IMG/VR virus record: IMGVR_UViG_3300046167_000515
Span: 1 to 55,069 of that record
Length of the DNA stretch: 55,069 nt
Source: a virus
Reading direction: 5' to 3' (one strand)
Numbering within the stretch: position 1 is the stretch's first letter; each line of letters begins with the position of its first letter. The translations under genes were made by a program, and so were the position numbers. The notes below the pieces were generated by a model. That model was not told the origin of the DNA, did no database searches, and saw nothing but the letters and a program-made list of their open reading frames with translations. This document shows positions 26,858 through 34,594 of this stretch, one piece after another.

Positions 26858-28978
26858 CTAGGAGTGCCACACTTTAGGCTTGAAAGTCCTTATAAACTGC
26901 TTGTTTGTGAAATTAGATTGCTTCTTTTCTTGCTTTACTTTTTGAGCAGCTAAAAGAGCGAGGCCAGAGCTTATAGTAAGGTCAAACTTAGTCCTGTTGT
27001 CTATCTTGTAGCCAATCCAGTCTTCTAGGGTTTTGTTAAAGTACATGTTCCCGAACTCATTAGACTCTGGTTTGATGCCTACGTGGTTATGTATATAAGC
27101 CTCAATAGCTTGCGCGTGAGACTGTATAACGTCCTGGGAGTTAGATGGTATGCCCTTTGTTCTCACGTTCTTGGACGATCCTGGAACCTTTAGGAAGTCA
27201 GGACGGTCCATTAAGTACCCGTCGTAACCCCTTGATTCAAAGTACCTTACGATACCGTACTTATTGTTCTCTACAAGTAAAGGGTATCCATAAAAGAAAG
27301 CACACATCAAAACGTCCTCATAGAAAATACTGGCCAGGTCTGGGCGAGAAGCGTATTCCGCAACGAACATGTTGGCAGGGCCTTCCATATTGAACTTGTT
27401 GTACATGTGTAAAGCGCCCTTAGATCCTCTGCCGTCAACCGTCGAATCCAGATCGTAGGAGTCAACACCTCCGCAGCCTATGTGTCCGTTTGGAGCAACC
27501 TTCTTGCCTCCTTCTTCTTTCTTTACGTTCTTGTTTTTAGGCATCCAGGAAACCCTAAACCTGCCGTTTGGGTCAGGGGAAAAAGCCACCTCCTCGTCTT
27601 TTTTAACCCACACAAAGTTACCTTTCACTACAGGGTTAGGAAACAAGTCGTCGTTGTATTCTATCTGCTGGTAAATCTTACCCAGGTTAAAGAGGCTGCC
27701 CTGAATGCTATCTCTAAACGCTTCATCCTCGGTAAACGGAAACTGACGAACTATTTCGTTTAGTTCGGAGGGGTCGTCCTTAAAGGACTGGCGATCATTC
27801 TTCAAATATCGCTTACTACCCTCTTCGATAGGATCACCATCTATACCTTGGATGTTTTGGAGAGGATCGTCAACAATAGAGTTTCCGTATACATCGAAAA
27901 AACCTTCAAGCGCATCATAAGCTGGGATGAATATCCTGTATAGCCCAGACCTGGTTCGTCCGTTATTATTTCTTTCAGTAGGCTTTGAGTCTTTCCACAA
28001 CTCCCTGTACTCACTACCTCCCTTGTTCATAGGGTTTACTGTAGACCCAACAAGGGCCTTGCCTACGATCCTCTTACCCACTATAAGGCAGGTTCTTTCT
28101 ATCCTCCAAGCCTCTCTAATATCTGTGGGCTTTTCCCATTTACCAGCCTCATCAAGATATAGCATGTGAAGCTTCTCTCCGTCATAAGCGTTGTTAGTGG
28201 TGTTCTTCCAGTTTATAACCGTATTAAGAGCATCGCCCCTGTGGGACGTTTTGTTGTTCTTGGTTATACGCTTGGAAGGCTCACGGAATGCCAGCTCCAT
28301 ACGAGGGTTTGTGGTACCGTCCTGGATAGGCTTAAAAAAGAATGGGTAGCTGCGAAAGATCGCAACCACCTTCTTCATGAAAATATTCTCCTGCGAGTCT
28401 TTACCAGTTTTCGACTGTATGCCAAGAAGCTTCTCTTTAACTTGACTAGCTTCATCCACCAGAACAGCAGAGCATATGTTAGTGTAGCCAGAACGACGAC
28501 ACTTAGTATAAAGCTGACCGAAACAACGAGGGTCAACTTCACAAGCAGCCATGTGCGTAAAGATGTCTTTTTGGAAAGAGAGGTATGATGGATATCCGAC
28601 ATCAATTTTAGACCATTGTAGAAACATATAGTGTCTCCCTGTAATATACGTAGGTTTCCCATTATTGTAAAACCATACACCGTCGCGCCTACGCTGAAAC
28701 TCTTGTTCGATGTAAGAACGAAACTTGTTGCGAAACTCGGCAGGTTTTTCGAACCACTCATCCATACTGCGTATCCTTTGCATCTCCTCTGGCATAGGTG
28801 AGCGTTTCCACATTTGCAACCTCTTTGGCTGATCATGGAAGAGAATTTTCGATTTGGTCGGTTTCTTTGGAAGGACCACGAGTAGCCCGTGGAGCTCGAT
28901 AACTTCTCCTTCTGTACCGTTAGGGTCGATCTTAATCCCTTTAGTTTCATACCCTTTTATGTCGATTAAAGCAGACAT
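26858..28978 (-). CDS. terL: Terminase large subunit, 706 aa
   Basis: DNA-packaging motor. The ATPase motif near residues 159-166, KCRRSGYT, is a degenerate Walker A. Walker B is LYLDEAG near 273-279, followed by KWEKP. The nuclease domain starts with GCGGVDSYDLDST near residue 505, with further acidic residues in FYEDVLM. The last third (LEDWIGYKIDNRTKFDLTIS) matches large terminases of this type. The ATG overlaps the stop of the upstream zinc-ribbon gene. The small subunit was not identified. Confidence 0.9.
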   Translation of the reverse strand: MSALIDIKGYETKGIKIDPNGTEGEVIELHGLLVVLPKKPTKSKILFHDQPKRLQMWKRSPMPEEMQRIRSMDEWFEKPAEFRNKFRSYIEQEFQRRRDGVWFYNNGKPTYITGRHYMFLQWSKIDVGYPSYLSFQKDIFTHMAACEVDPRCFGQLYTKCRRSGYTNICSAVLVDEASQVKEKLLGIQSKTGKDSQENIFMKKVVAIFRSYPFFFKPIQDGTTNPRMELAFREPSKRITKNNKTSHRGDALNTVINWKNTTNNAYDGEKLHMLYLDEAGKWEKPTDIREAWRIERTCLIVGKRIVGKALVGSTVNPMNKGGSEYRELWKDSKPTERNNNGRTRSGLYRIFIPAYDALEGFFDVYGNSIVDDPLQNIQGIDGDPIEEGSKRYLKNDRQSFKDDPSELNEIVRQFPFTEDEAFRDSIQGSLFNLGKIYQQIEYNDDLFPNPVVKGNFVWVKKDEEVAFSPDPNGRFRVSWMPKNKNVKKEEGGKKVAPNGHIGCGGVDSYDLDSTVDGRGSKGALHMYNKFNMEGPANMFVAEYASRPDLASIFYEDVLMCAFFYGYPLLVENNKYGIVRYFESRGYDGYLMDRPDFLKVPGSSKNVRTKGIPSNSQDVIQSHAQAIEAYIHNHVGIKPESNEFGNMYFNKTLEDWIGYKIDNRTKFDLTISSGLALLAAQKVKQEKKQSNFTNKQFIRTFKPKVWHS

Positions 28979-29166
28979 TAATAGCTCTGTCCGTGTGCGT
29001 CCATTCTGCCCAACGAAGGTACGCCTTTTTTAGGGTTTTTAATCTCCATTTGTTCGCCGCATTCGCATTGGCCTTCGGGGTAGTAAACACTACCGTCCTT
29101 GAACTTCATGGTTAAACTCCTTACGGATTTCTCTGCTTTACATTTTTTGCAAATTAAGTCTGGCAT
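28978..29166 (-). CDS. Zinc-ribbon small protein, 62 aa
   Basis: CKKC near the N-terminus and CECG about 25 residues later form a treble-clef or zinc-ribbon pattern. It is encoded immediately before terL with a 1-nt overlap, so it could assist packaging (inference). Confidence 0.65.
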   Translation of the reverse strand: MPDLICKKCKAEKSVRSLTMKFKDGSVYYPEGQCECGEQMEIKNPKKGVPSLGRMDAHGQSY

Positions 29167-29183
29167 GTTATTTAATTTTATTG

Positions 29184-29257
29184 TACCCCCGCTAGGACTC
29201 GAACCTAGGACCCACAGCTTAGAAGGCTGTTGCTCTATCCAGCTGAGCTACGAGGGC
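29184..29257 (-). tRNA. tRNA-Arg (TCT)
   Basis: Full cloverleaf on the minus strand. The acceptor GCCCTCG pairs with CGGGGGT. The D-arm is GCTC...GAGC. The anticodon stem ACAGC/GCTGT has loop CTTCTAA, anticodon TCT. The T-arm is CTAGG-TTCGAGT-CCTAG. CCA is not encoded (ACAA follows). It reads AGA codons, frequent in this genome. Confidence 0.95.
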
Positions 29258-29338
29258 GTGTAGTTTATGTTTATGTGACCGCTTGTAACTGACTGATTTT
29301 TAAAATCATAGTCATCCCAATAGACAAGTCCGCTGGGG

Positions 29339-29629
29339 TTACTTAGAGAACCTTTCTGCGAATCCTCCTGAGTAGTCTTTGTCTTTTTCGATTTCTCCAT
29401 TGTCGTTTAGTTCTTTAACCATTTGTTCTAGCCTCTGGCGCTCCACCAAAAGCTCTTTACAGTCGATGGCAGTTTGCTTTATGGATTGGAGCTCGGCCTT
29501 ACGCGCGGATCCTCCAGCCTCAGGATCGACAGGCTTTTTTACCTCTTCGATCATGTTGTCGATAGCAACCTCCATGCTATTCATTAGCCTTTTGGCCGCC
29601 GATATAGTAGTGAATTCAAGCTTCGACAT
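29339..29629 (-). CDS. Small coiled-coil protein, 96 aa (C-terminus possibly frame-broken)
   Basis: Helical protein with AKRLMNSMEVAIDNMIEEVK and RQRLEQMVKELNDNG. After DYSGG the frame stops at 29339. Dropping one G of GGAGGA opens a frame reading SQKGSLSNPSGLVYWDDYDF and onward to a stop at 29248, inside the tRNA. That would make 126 aa, so an indel is possible but not proven. It overlaps the GroES-like gene by 14 nt. Confidence 0.6.
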   Translation of the reverse strand: MSKLEFTTISAAKRLMNSMEVAIDNMIEEVKKPVDPEAGGSARKAELQSIKQTAIDCKELLVERQRLEQMVKELNDNGEIEKDKDYSGGFAERFSK

Positions 29630-30200
29630 AGTATATATCGTCTAGTCTTGTCCTGTAGAACGTGTCTCCGTCGATCTTGAAGGAGTAGTCAGAGTCTTTC
29701 TTCACCCCAACTATATCTCCTTTCTTCACGCCTAAGTCTTTTAGCTTTTTATTTTCAAAAGCGACTTTAGCTGTTTTAACTTGAGGCTCCTTGAGTTTAA
29801 CAATTTGTATGCTACTTGAAGAAGCTTCGGGCTTTTGCTCAACATGACTGAGAATTGACCAGGAAGAGAGAGCAGAGATTTTACCAGTCCTTTTAGACTT
29901 GTAAGCAAAAGCTTGAGAACTAACGGCATGGTCAGGATGATAATGAACAACAAAATGATTGTCGTCAACAGGAAGAGGCTGAGCGTCAGCCATAACAACG
30001 AGGTGATGAAAGTAAAGGGTGTCCCCTTCTTCAACGCCTGTTTCGTGTTTCGCAGGAACAGCAACAACTTCTCCTTCATTTACTCTGTTTTTAAATGGTT
30101 CAAATTTGGTGTCTATATAAAGCTTTAGGCCACCCTCTGTTTCTATCTCGTCTTCAAACTTTTTTTCGAGATAAACAATAAAGTTATTTAGACTTTTCAT
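29616..30200 (-). CDS. GroES-like co-chaperonin, 194 aa
   Basis: The first 110 residues read like Hsp10: FIVYLEKKFEDEIETEGGLK, GEVVAVPAKHETGVEEGDTL and a roof/base-loop-like VDDNHFVVHYHP. A second half (KLKDLGVKKGDIVGVKKDSD) repeats part of the fold. T4 gp31 is the known precedent for a phage co-chaperonin replacing host GroES to fold the capsid protein. It lies in the packaging/structural operon, consistent with capsid folding. Confidence 0.6.
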   Translation of the reverse strand: MKSLNNFIVYLEKKFEDEIETEGGLKLYIDTKFEPFKNRVNEGEVVAVPAKHETGVEEGDTLYFHHLVVMADAQPLPVDDNHFVVHYHPDHAVSSQAFAYKSKRTGKISALSSWSILSHVEQKPEASSSSIQIVKLKEPQVKTAKVAFENKKLKDLGVKKGDIVGVKKDSDYSFKIDGDTFYRTRLDDIYYVEA

Positions 30201-30201
30201 G

Positions 30202-30438
30202 TTAAAAGTTTAAGTCAAATTCAATTATGCACGGCATATCCTCCACGCTTTTCCATAGCATTGTAGATCCGTCGCGCTCTATATACACAAGATACCTTTT
30301 TATTGATTTCTTGAAAAGCAGCTCATCGTCTAAAACAATAGCAGACACCAGGCCATTCCCTGCTCTCATGCCTACATAATAAGCCATGCCTTCTTTCGGG
30401 TTTGGCCCGATAACAATCTTTCTAATAAGTCCTTCCAT
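30202..30438 (-). CDS. Small unknown protein, 78 aa
   Basis: Unrecognised beta-rich protein (GLIRKIVIGPNPKEGMAYYV), ending IEFDLNF. It lies 1 nt from the GroES-like gene and overlaps the upstream stop by 1 nt, so it is part of the same operon. Confidence 0.6.
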   Translation of the reverse strand: MEGLIRKIVIGPNPKEGMAYYVGMRAGNGLVSAIVLDDELLFKKSIKRYLVYIERDGSTMLWKSVEDMPCIIEFDLNF

Positions 30439-30734
30439 TAGTTCAGGGATATTCCTAAATCACCCAAGAGGCTGTCTAGTGAGTCGTCATCTGAATAAGC
30501 GGTATCCATAACCTGCTTCAATGTCTCTAGCTCATCCCTGTTCTCAAGGTTGAAGCTGTACATCGTCTTCATTTCTGCGCTGTCATCATCATCCTGAACG
30601 GCGTCGAAGTCTATAACTCCTACGACTATGGAGGCAAGGGTGCGGTCTTTCATTTCGAACTCATCAATCGTCTCTTCCATCTTCTTGACGAGAGAGTACA
30701 TTTCGGCAAAGAAGAGGGTGTCCTTAGGGTTCAT
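30438..30734 (-). CDS. Small acidic protein, 98 aa
   Basis: Unrecognised. Starts PKDTLFFAEMYSLVKKMEET and ends with the acidic stretch DDDSLDSLLGDLG. First gene of the terminase-side operon; a TATATTTG box is 19 nt upstream. Confidence 0.6.
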   Translation of the reverse strand: MNPKDTLFFAEMYSLVKKMEETIDEFEMKDRTLASIVVGVIDFDAVQDDDDSAEMKTMYSFNLENRDELETLKQVMDTAYSDDDSLDSLLGDLGISLN

Positions 30735-30753
30735 GATGTAAATTTGTTTGAGT

Positions 30754-30761
30754 CAAATATA
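30754..30761 (-). promoter_or_regulatory. TATATTTG -7 box
   Basis: Minus-strand box in the 40-nt divergent gap between the 30438 and 30775 genes. Confidence 0.45.
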
Positions 30762-30774
30762 CGACACATTTTAC

Positions 30775-31191
30775 ATGCCTAGATCAACAGTTAGGAAAAC
30801 AAGATTGTTTAGAGATGTTTCCATGCTTCCAGAAAAGTATGTGAAGCACAATTACTTAAAGCACATAAGGAGTGCTACAGACATATTTTTGGACGGAAGC
30901 GATCTAACCAGAAGCTACCTGTACTTTATGCTGTTTATATATGATCTTGAGTTCTTCACTATCTCCTGGGTGGCTAGCGAATATGGAATGAATAAGAAGA
31001 ATCTAGCTGACAGGATGATATACCCGCTAGTGTCTATGGGGTATATATACAAACACTTCGACAGACTCACTCCTTCGTCAACGGCTGATGATCACTTGTT
31101 TCGTGATGAGACAAAATATAACTACAGAGTTCGTTATGCGCTATCACAGAAAGGAAGGCTAGCGGTGCAGCGTTTTTACAACACCTTATAG
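30775..31191 (+). CDS. Probable winged-helix DNA-binding regulator, 138 aa
   Basis: RSYLYFMLFIYDLEFFTISW followed by GMNKKNLADRMIYPLVSMGY and KYNYRVRYALSQKGRLAVQR reads as helix-turn-helix plus wing, MarR/PadR-like. The ATG at 30775 is preferred; a TTG at 30748 would overlap the opposite-strand promoter. It is one of only two plus-strand genes within the late block and ends overlapping the M15 gene tail-to-tail by 16 nt. It may regulate the late switch (inference). Confidence 0.6.
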   Translation: MPRSTVRKTRLFRDVSMLPEKYVKHNYLKHIRSATDIFLDGSDLTRSYLYFMLFIYDLEFFTISWVASEYGMNKKNLADRMIYPLVSMGYIYKHFDRLTPSSTADDHLFRDETKYNYRVRYALSQKGRLAVQRFYNTL

Positions 31192-31637
31192 TACACGCCT
31201 TTTTCATCTCGGTAGGCTCTCTTGATCTGACATCTATTCCCTCCGCCCTCTTTGAATGACACATGTATCCAGGCAGGGTTTTCGTCATCACCGAACTCCC
31301 AGATCATTTGGTCCCACTCAAGGTTCTTCTTAATGAAGTCAAATATCTCTGAGTTGTTAACCCCCCCATACATATCGGCGTCTATATCAATAGCTTCCCC
31401 GATCATATGCTGAGAGTATTTACTCCCTCCAATCGCTTTGTTCAACTCCTTTGATCTAAACCCAGAGGTAACCCCGATGGGTACACCGAAGTGATCACGC
31501 ACTGGCTGAAAGATATGGTCCGCTACAGCTTGGAGGTTATGTATAGTCCACTTATCTGGGGTGTTGTCTATCCCCTTTCGGGTCGCGGTGTTTGATTTCA
31601 CCACCTCCTTTAACGTAAGGTTTTTGCTTAATTTCAT
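31176..31637 (-). CDS. M15-family cell-wall peptidase (endolysin), 153 aa
   Basis: Shows GVTSGFRSKELNKAIGG, then SQHMIGEAIDIDAD, the SxHxxGxAxD zinc motif of the M15 peptidases, and a second ligand in WIHVSF. No signal peptide, so it would need the holin for release. It cleaves peptidoglycan cross-bridges during lysis. It is separated from the holin gene by half the genome but in the same late direction. Confidence 0.85.
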   Translation of the reverse strand: MKLSKNLTLKEVVKSNTATRKGIDNTPDKWTIHNLQAVADHIFQPVRDHFGVPIGVTSGFRSKELNKAIGGSKYSQHMIGEAIDIDADMYGGVNNSEIFDFIKKNLEWDQMIWEFGDDENPAWIHVSFKEGGGNRCQIKRAYRDEKGVYYKVL

Positions 31638-31718
31638 TCTTCTGAGCCACCCAAGACGGGTTGATTCTTTTAATTCGAGGGTTGTGATAATATTTCTTCA
31701 ATCTATGATTGAATATAG

Positions 31719-31726
31719 CAAAGTTA
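31719..31726 (-). promoter_or_regulatory. TAACTTTG -7 box for endolysin
   Basis: TAACTTTG on the minus strand, 81 nt before the peptidase ATG. Fits TAnnTTTG; the -33 element is unclear. Confidence 0.4.
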
Positions 31727-31813
31727 GAAAAAAAATTTGTGAGATCGAAAAGTTTGTCTTACCTTGAGATCAGCAAACCGAATTTACGAAACAATTTAAA
31801 ACAGTTATTTGCT

Positions 31814-32011
31814 ATGAACAATTCATTCTTTATCCCCGCTACACTGGTAGCAATCTTTTTCGCTGTGTCTGCAATCTGCATCCTCGATACAGCACCCCGT
31901 CCAACTGGCGATGTCGTCAAAAGCCAGGCTCAACTATTTGAGAACCACATTGTGGAGGGCATGATTGCCCGACAACAAGCTAAGCTAGACGCTATTAAAA
32001 AGAAGCTTTAA
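31814..32011 (+). CDS. Small single-span membrane protein, 65 aa
   Basis: FFIPATLVAIFFAVSAICIL forms one N-terminal transmembrane helix, followed by a charged helical tail (GMIARQQAKLDAIKKKL). The ATG at 31814 puts the membrane helix at the N-terminus, unlike the longer upstream start. Possible lysis accessory (spanin- or antiholin-like) given the neighbouring peptidase, but no direct evidence. A weak promoter, TTTG-N20-TACCTTGA, lies upstream. Confidence 0.6.
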   Translation: MNNSFFIPATLVAIFFAVSAICILDTAPRPTGDVVKSQAQLFENHIVEGMIARQQAKLDAIKKKL

Positions 32012-32813
32012 TTACAGGCTGATCAGCTTGTAGGAAGAACCCTCTTTGAGTAGGGTCTTTATAAACCTCGGACATTACCATTGAGTTGATCGCACCGCGA
32101 TTTTGATTCCTGGTAAATAGTTCGGGGTTTTTTTGTGCTAGTTCTTTCATGAACTCCATTGCATATGGATCTCTAGCATTTACTCCTGCCTCTTTCATGA
32201 GCTCAAACACCTTTGGTGTAGCATACATGTCTTTTCCGTCTTGTCTAAACCCTTGAGCGAAAGCATCTTTCGCGCCACCTATCGTTCTGTATCCAGCGTC
32301 TGGGTTCGTAGCGTCCTTTCTGGTATAAGCTCTTACGTTAGATGTGGTAGGTTCAAACATAATTGGCTGTGAAGAAGACTCCTCTCTAGGCTGTTCTTCT
32401 TTTCTTCCTCCCATAAGCATTCTGGCTAGGTCTTGTCTGATTGGTTGAGGGCCTCTTGATCTAACGGGCATCATGTTTTCACCTCGTGGGGATTCTTCTG
32501 GGGCTACTGGTTCACCAAGGCCAAGTGGTATCCCTTTTATCATGGTAGCTGAATTGTCCCTTCCTACGGTGAAACCTCGCTCCTCATCACCTCTAGCCAC
32601 ATCAGCATTAGAACCAGAAACCTCGCCGCCTCGTAGAAGGGCTAACAGTCTAAGAGATTCCTCAGGTGTTATGCCATCTTTTTCTGGATCTCCCTCAACT
32701 GGACCTCCTACAGCGTACTTTTTTACCATACCGCCAGCTCTATACTTATTGCAGCCTGCACATTTAGGCTTTCCGCAGCCACAACCGCCAGACTTGGATT
32801 TCGTTACCATCAT
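31995..32813 (-). CDS. Cys-rich-N-terminus virion-type protein, 272 aa
   Basis: The N-terminus is GGCGCGKPKCAGCNKYRAGG followed by MVKKYAVGGP, with five Cys in 14 residues that could bind metal. A disordered Pro/Glu/Arg region follows, then a compact helical C-terminal third (YATPKVFELMKEAGVNARDP). Unrecognised. A TATATTTG box abuts its start. It overlaps the plus-strand 31814 gene tail-to-tail by 17 nt. Confidence 0.65.
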   Translation of the reverse strand: MMVTKSKSGGCGCGKPKCAGCNKYRAGGMVKKYAVGGPVEGDPEKDGITPEESLRLLALLRGGEVSGSNADVARGDEERGFTVGRDNSATMIKGIPLGLGEPVAPEESPRGENMMPVRSRGPQPIRQDLARMLMGGRKEEQPREESSSQPIMFEPTTSNVRAYTRKDATNPDAGYRTIGGAKDAFAQGFRQDGKDMYATPKVFELMKEAGVNARDPYAMEFMKELAQKNPELFTRNQNRGAINSMVMSEVYKDPTQRGFFLQADQPVIKASF

Positions 32814-32817
32814 ATCG

Positions 32818-32825
32818 CAAATATA
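32818..32825 (-). promoter_or_regulatory. TATATTTG -7 box abutting start codon
   Basis: TATATTTG on the minus strand, followed by CGAT and the ATG at 32813. Predicts a leaderless mRNA. Confidence 0.5.
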
Positions 32826-32928
32826 ACTATATTTTTTTATCCAGGATAATAGCTATTGGAGTAGTACATACCCTGAGGCTGTTGGTACTGAGGGCCTCCA
32901 GAGTTCACTGCGCCCCCCAACGTTTGGA

Positions 32929-33567
32929 TCAAAACCGTAGCTCAAGCTGAGAGTTATCCTCCATAGACACTTCAGGTAGTGCTATTGGTTCTGGTTTTAG
33001 GGTTTTATATATGTCCATACCCACATCTACTACAGGCTTAACTGTGTCTACCACCTTCTTTACCTTCTGAGCTCCCTGTAGGATCTTTGCACCCGTGCTC
33101 AACGCTGTCGTACCTGCCGTGGTTGCTGCCGTAGTACCAGCTCCAGCCACACCAGCCGCTCCAGGAGCTGCGCTTAAACCAGATAATAACCCACTTACAG
33201 CGGTAGTCCCTCCAGTTCCTGCGGCCCCAGCACCAGCAAATGCACCCAATGCACCTGCCGTAGCCACTGTTCCTACCGCTAAAGCAGTTCCAGCAGCTAT
33301 GTTTCGGGTTCTTTTCTTGCCTAACTCGTCAAAATAGCGGTCAGCATTCTGTTCTTGGGCATTGTATTGCTTATACCCCTCGTATCCGTCTATAATCTGG
33401 TCTCCACGGCGCTTAGCTTTACGCTTAGCACGTCTATTGACACGATCCTGCTTGTTCTGAGCTCTTTTATACTGTCGAAAGTCCTTTCCTTCGAGATCCC
33501 CACCAGATAACTCAGCGGCTGCTTCGCGATCCCTCTCGTTTCCCACTCTATATTTTAATCTAGACAT
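32929..33567 (-). CDS. Basic/Gly-Ala-rich virion protein, 212 aa (C-terminus frame-broken)
   Basis: A highly basic N-terminal third (NRRAKRKAKRRGDQ) is followed by a long Ala/Gly/Thr hydrophobic segment (AAGTALAVGTVATAGALGAF) that could insert in membranes, then helices. Compare podoviral ejection proteins. After the stop at 32929 the sequence to 32837 still looks coding in other frames (FDPNVGG, then NSGGPQYQQPQGMYYSNSYY), with a frame change at six G. The real protein is probably about 242 aa. Overlaps the next gene by 8 nt. Confidence 0.65.
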   Translation of the reverse strand: MSRLKYRVGNERDREAAAELSGGDLEGKDFRQYKRAQNKQDRVNRRAKRKAKRRGDQIIDGYEGYKQYNAQEQNADRYFDELGKKRTRNIAAGTALAVGTVATAGALGAFAGAGAAGTGGTTAVSGLLSGLSAAPGAAGVAGAGTTAATTAGTTALSTGAKILQGAQKVKKVVDTVKPVVDVGMDIYKTLKPEPIALPEVSMEDNSQLELRF

Positions 33568-33802
33568 TTCTTTTAGATCCTTTTAGTCGTGATGCTTCTC
33601 TAATACCCCTGTTCTGGGAGGCTGTCATTACTCTCGCCTTTCCTTTCTTATGGTGTACGTCCTTGCCATCACCCTTTTTAACCTTACCCTTCTTAGCGAA
33701 GAGCCTACGTAGCTTATTTCTTAAAGCACGGCGCTTTTTTTGTTTACCAGACTTCTGGAACTTCTTGTATTCCTTCTTATAATTGCGCTTCTTGGCTTTC
33801 AT
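33560..33802 (-). CDS. Very basic small protein with HNH-like DVHH motif, 80 aa
   Basis: Almost half Lys/Arg in the first 45 residues (KKRNYKKEYKKFQKSGKQKK), then GDGKDVHHKKGKARVMTASQ and NRGIREASR. DVHH..., with a later Asn, is reminiscent of HNH or ribosome-like nucleic-acid binding folds, but too short for confident assignment. First gene of the late block; a TATCTTTG box sits 5 nt before its ATG. Confidence 0.6.
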   Translation of the reverse strand: MKAKKRNYKKEYKKFQKSGKQKKRRALRNKLRRLFAKKGKVKKGDGKDVHHKKGKARVMTASQNRGIREASRLKGSKRNV

Positions 33803-33807
33803 AGGAT

Positions 33808-33815
33808 CAAAGATA
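33808..33815 (-). promoter_or_regulatory. TATCTTTG -7 box opening the late block
   Basis: TATCTTTG on the minus strand is followed by ATCCT and the ATG at 33802. It faces away from the early block. Confidence 0.6.
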
Positions 33816-33881
33816 CGATAATACAGTTTTTGCGCCTTTACAACTTAATTAGTTTGACTGACGCTCCGTAGCTACTGTTTT

Positions 33882-34590
33882 ATTACTTACATAAGTAATC
33901 CTAAAGACAGCTTCGTAGGTTTAAAACATCTATGAAGCTTTATCGCTGAATAGCTTTGGCGAAGTTACAACTTTTTTCTTACAAAGTCAAGTCAGCAAAA
34001 TGCTTTAGGTAAACCCTATAAGTCACTAAGTGACAGCTTCTTAACCCGTATATAGTGGTAGCGCGTTGATAACTCAGTTGATAAGCCACGTTCGAAAAAG
34101 GGGCCAGCAATACAGATCGTGGGGATTATATGTATCATGAGTTGGTTGGGGTATCACCCCAAAACCAGATGCTTAAACCCCGTAGGTATAATGCAAGGGG
34201 GTTTTTGCCAAGGATTCTGGCTTTTAACCACAGCTAGTAAGCTGTGTTTAAGTAGGATGACCACCTTTGGTAGGACTCAAACAGCAGTAAACGTAGTTTA
34301 AACAGCAATCAATCAGCTTGGAACAATCCCCCCTCTTAACCTCTGGTTAAGTATATACCTTCATTTATGAAGGTCCAGTGGCTTCGAGGAAAATCTCTCC
34401 AATGTGTATGAAATCCCTTTAGGGATCGCGTCATTGGTAGTCAACCCGTGAGTATTAGCAAGCTAATACCGTAGGTTGAATGGAGTAGAGATAGAGTATA
34501 TGAAGAAGGAGTCTTATGACTTCTTCATTTACTCTTTATCTCTTAAGGTTGGTTTTGGAAGTCGACCATCCTTGAGGAACTCAAAATCTC
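33882..34590 (+). ncRNA. Large hairpin-dense structured leader/non-coding RNA candidate
   Basis: There is no convincing gene in this roughly 790-nt gap between divergent blocks. It is packed with perfect stem-loops. Examples: ATTACTT/AAGTAAT (33882-33899), CTTCGTAG/CTATGAAG (33911-33937), GTCAC/GTGAC (34022-34034), TTGGGG/CCCCAA (34146-34162), AAACCCC/GGGGTTT (34175-34204), CACAGCT/AGCTGTG (34229-34246), CTTAACC/GGTTAAG (34335-34351), ACCTTCA/TGAAGGT (34357-34374), a nested TCAACC[GTATTAGC aa GCTAATAC]GGTTGA (34441-34479), and a long arm AGAGATA...TATCTCT (34487-34543). A TAGCTTTG box at 33951-33958 could start transcription. The strand is assumed from the downstream gene. The region may also hold the replication origin. 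Confidence 0.65.
34581..34590 (+). repeat. TCAAAATCTC leader element
   Basis: Copy of a 10-mer also found before the genes at 35759 (35743-35752), 37250 (37234-37243), 39286 (39270-39279) and 38146. Here the ATG follows after 4 nt. Confidence 0.6.
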
Positions 34591-34594
34591 TACC

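Noticed and set aside
34119-34301. 60-codon plus-strand frame in the gene-free leader
   Set aside because: Crosses several perfect hairpins, has no promoter or leader element before it, and its composition does not look like a protein.
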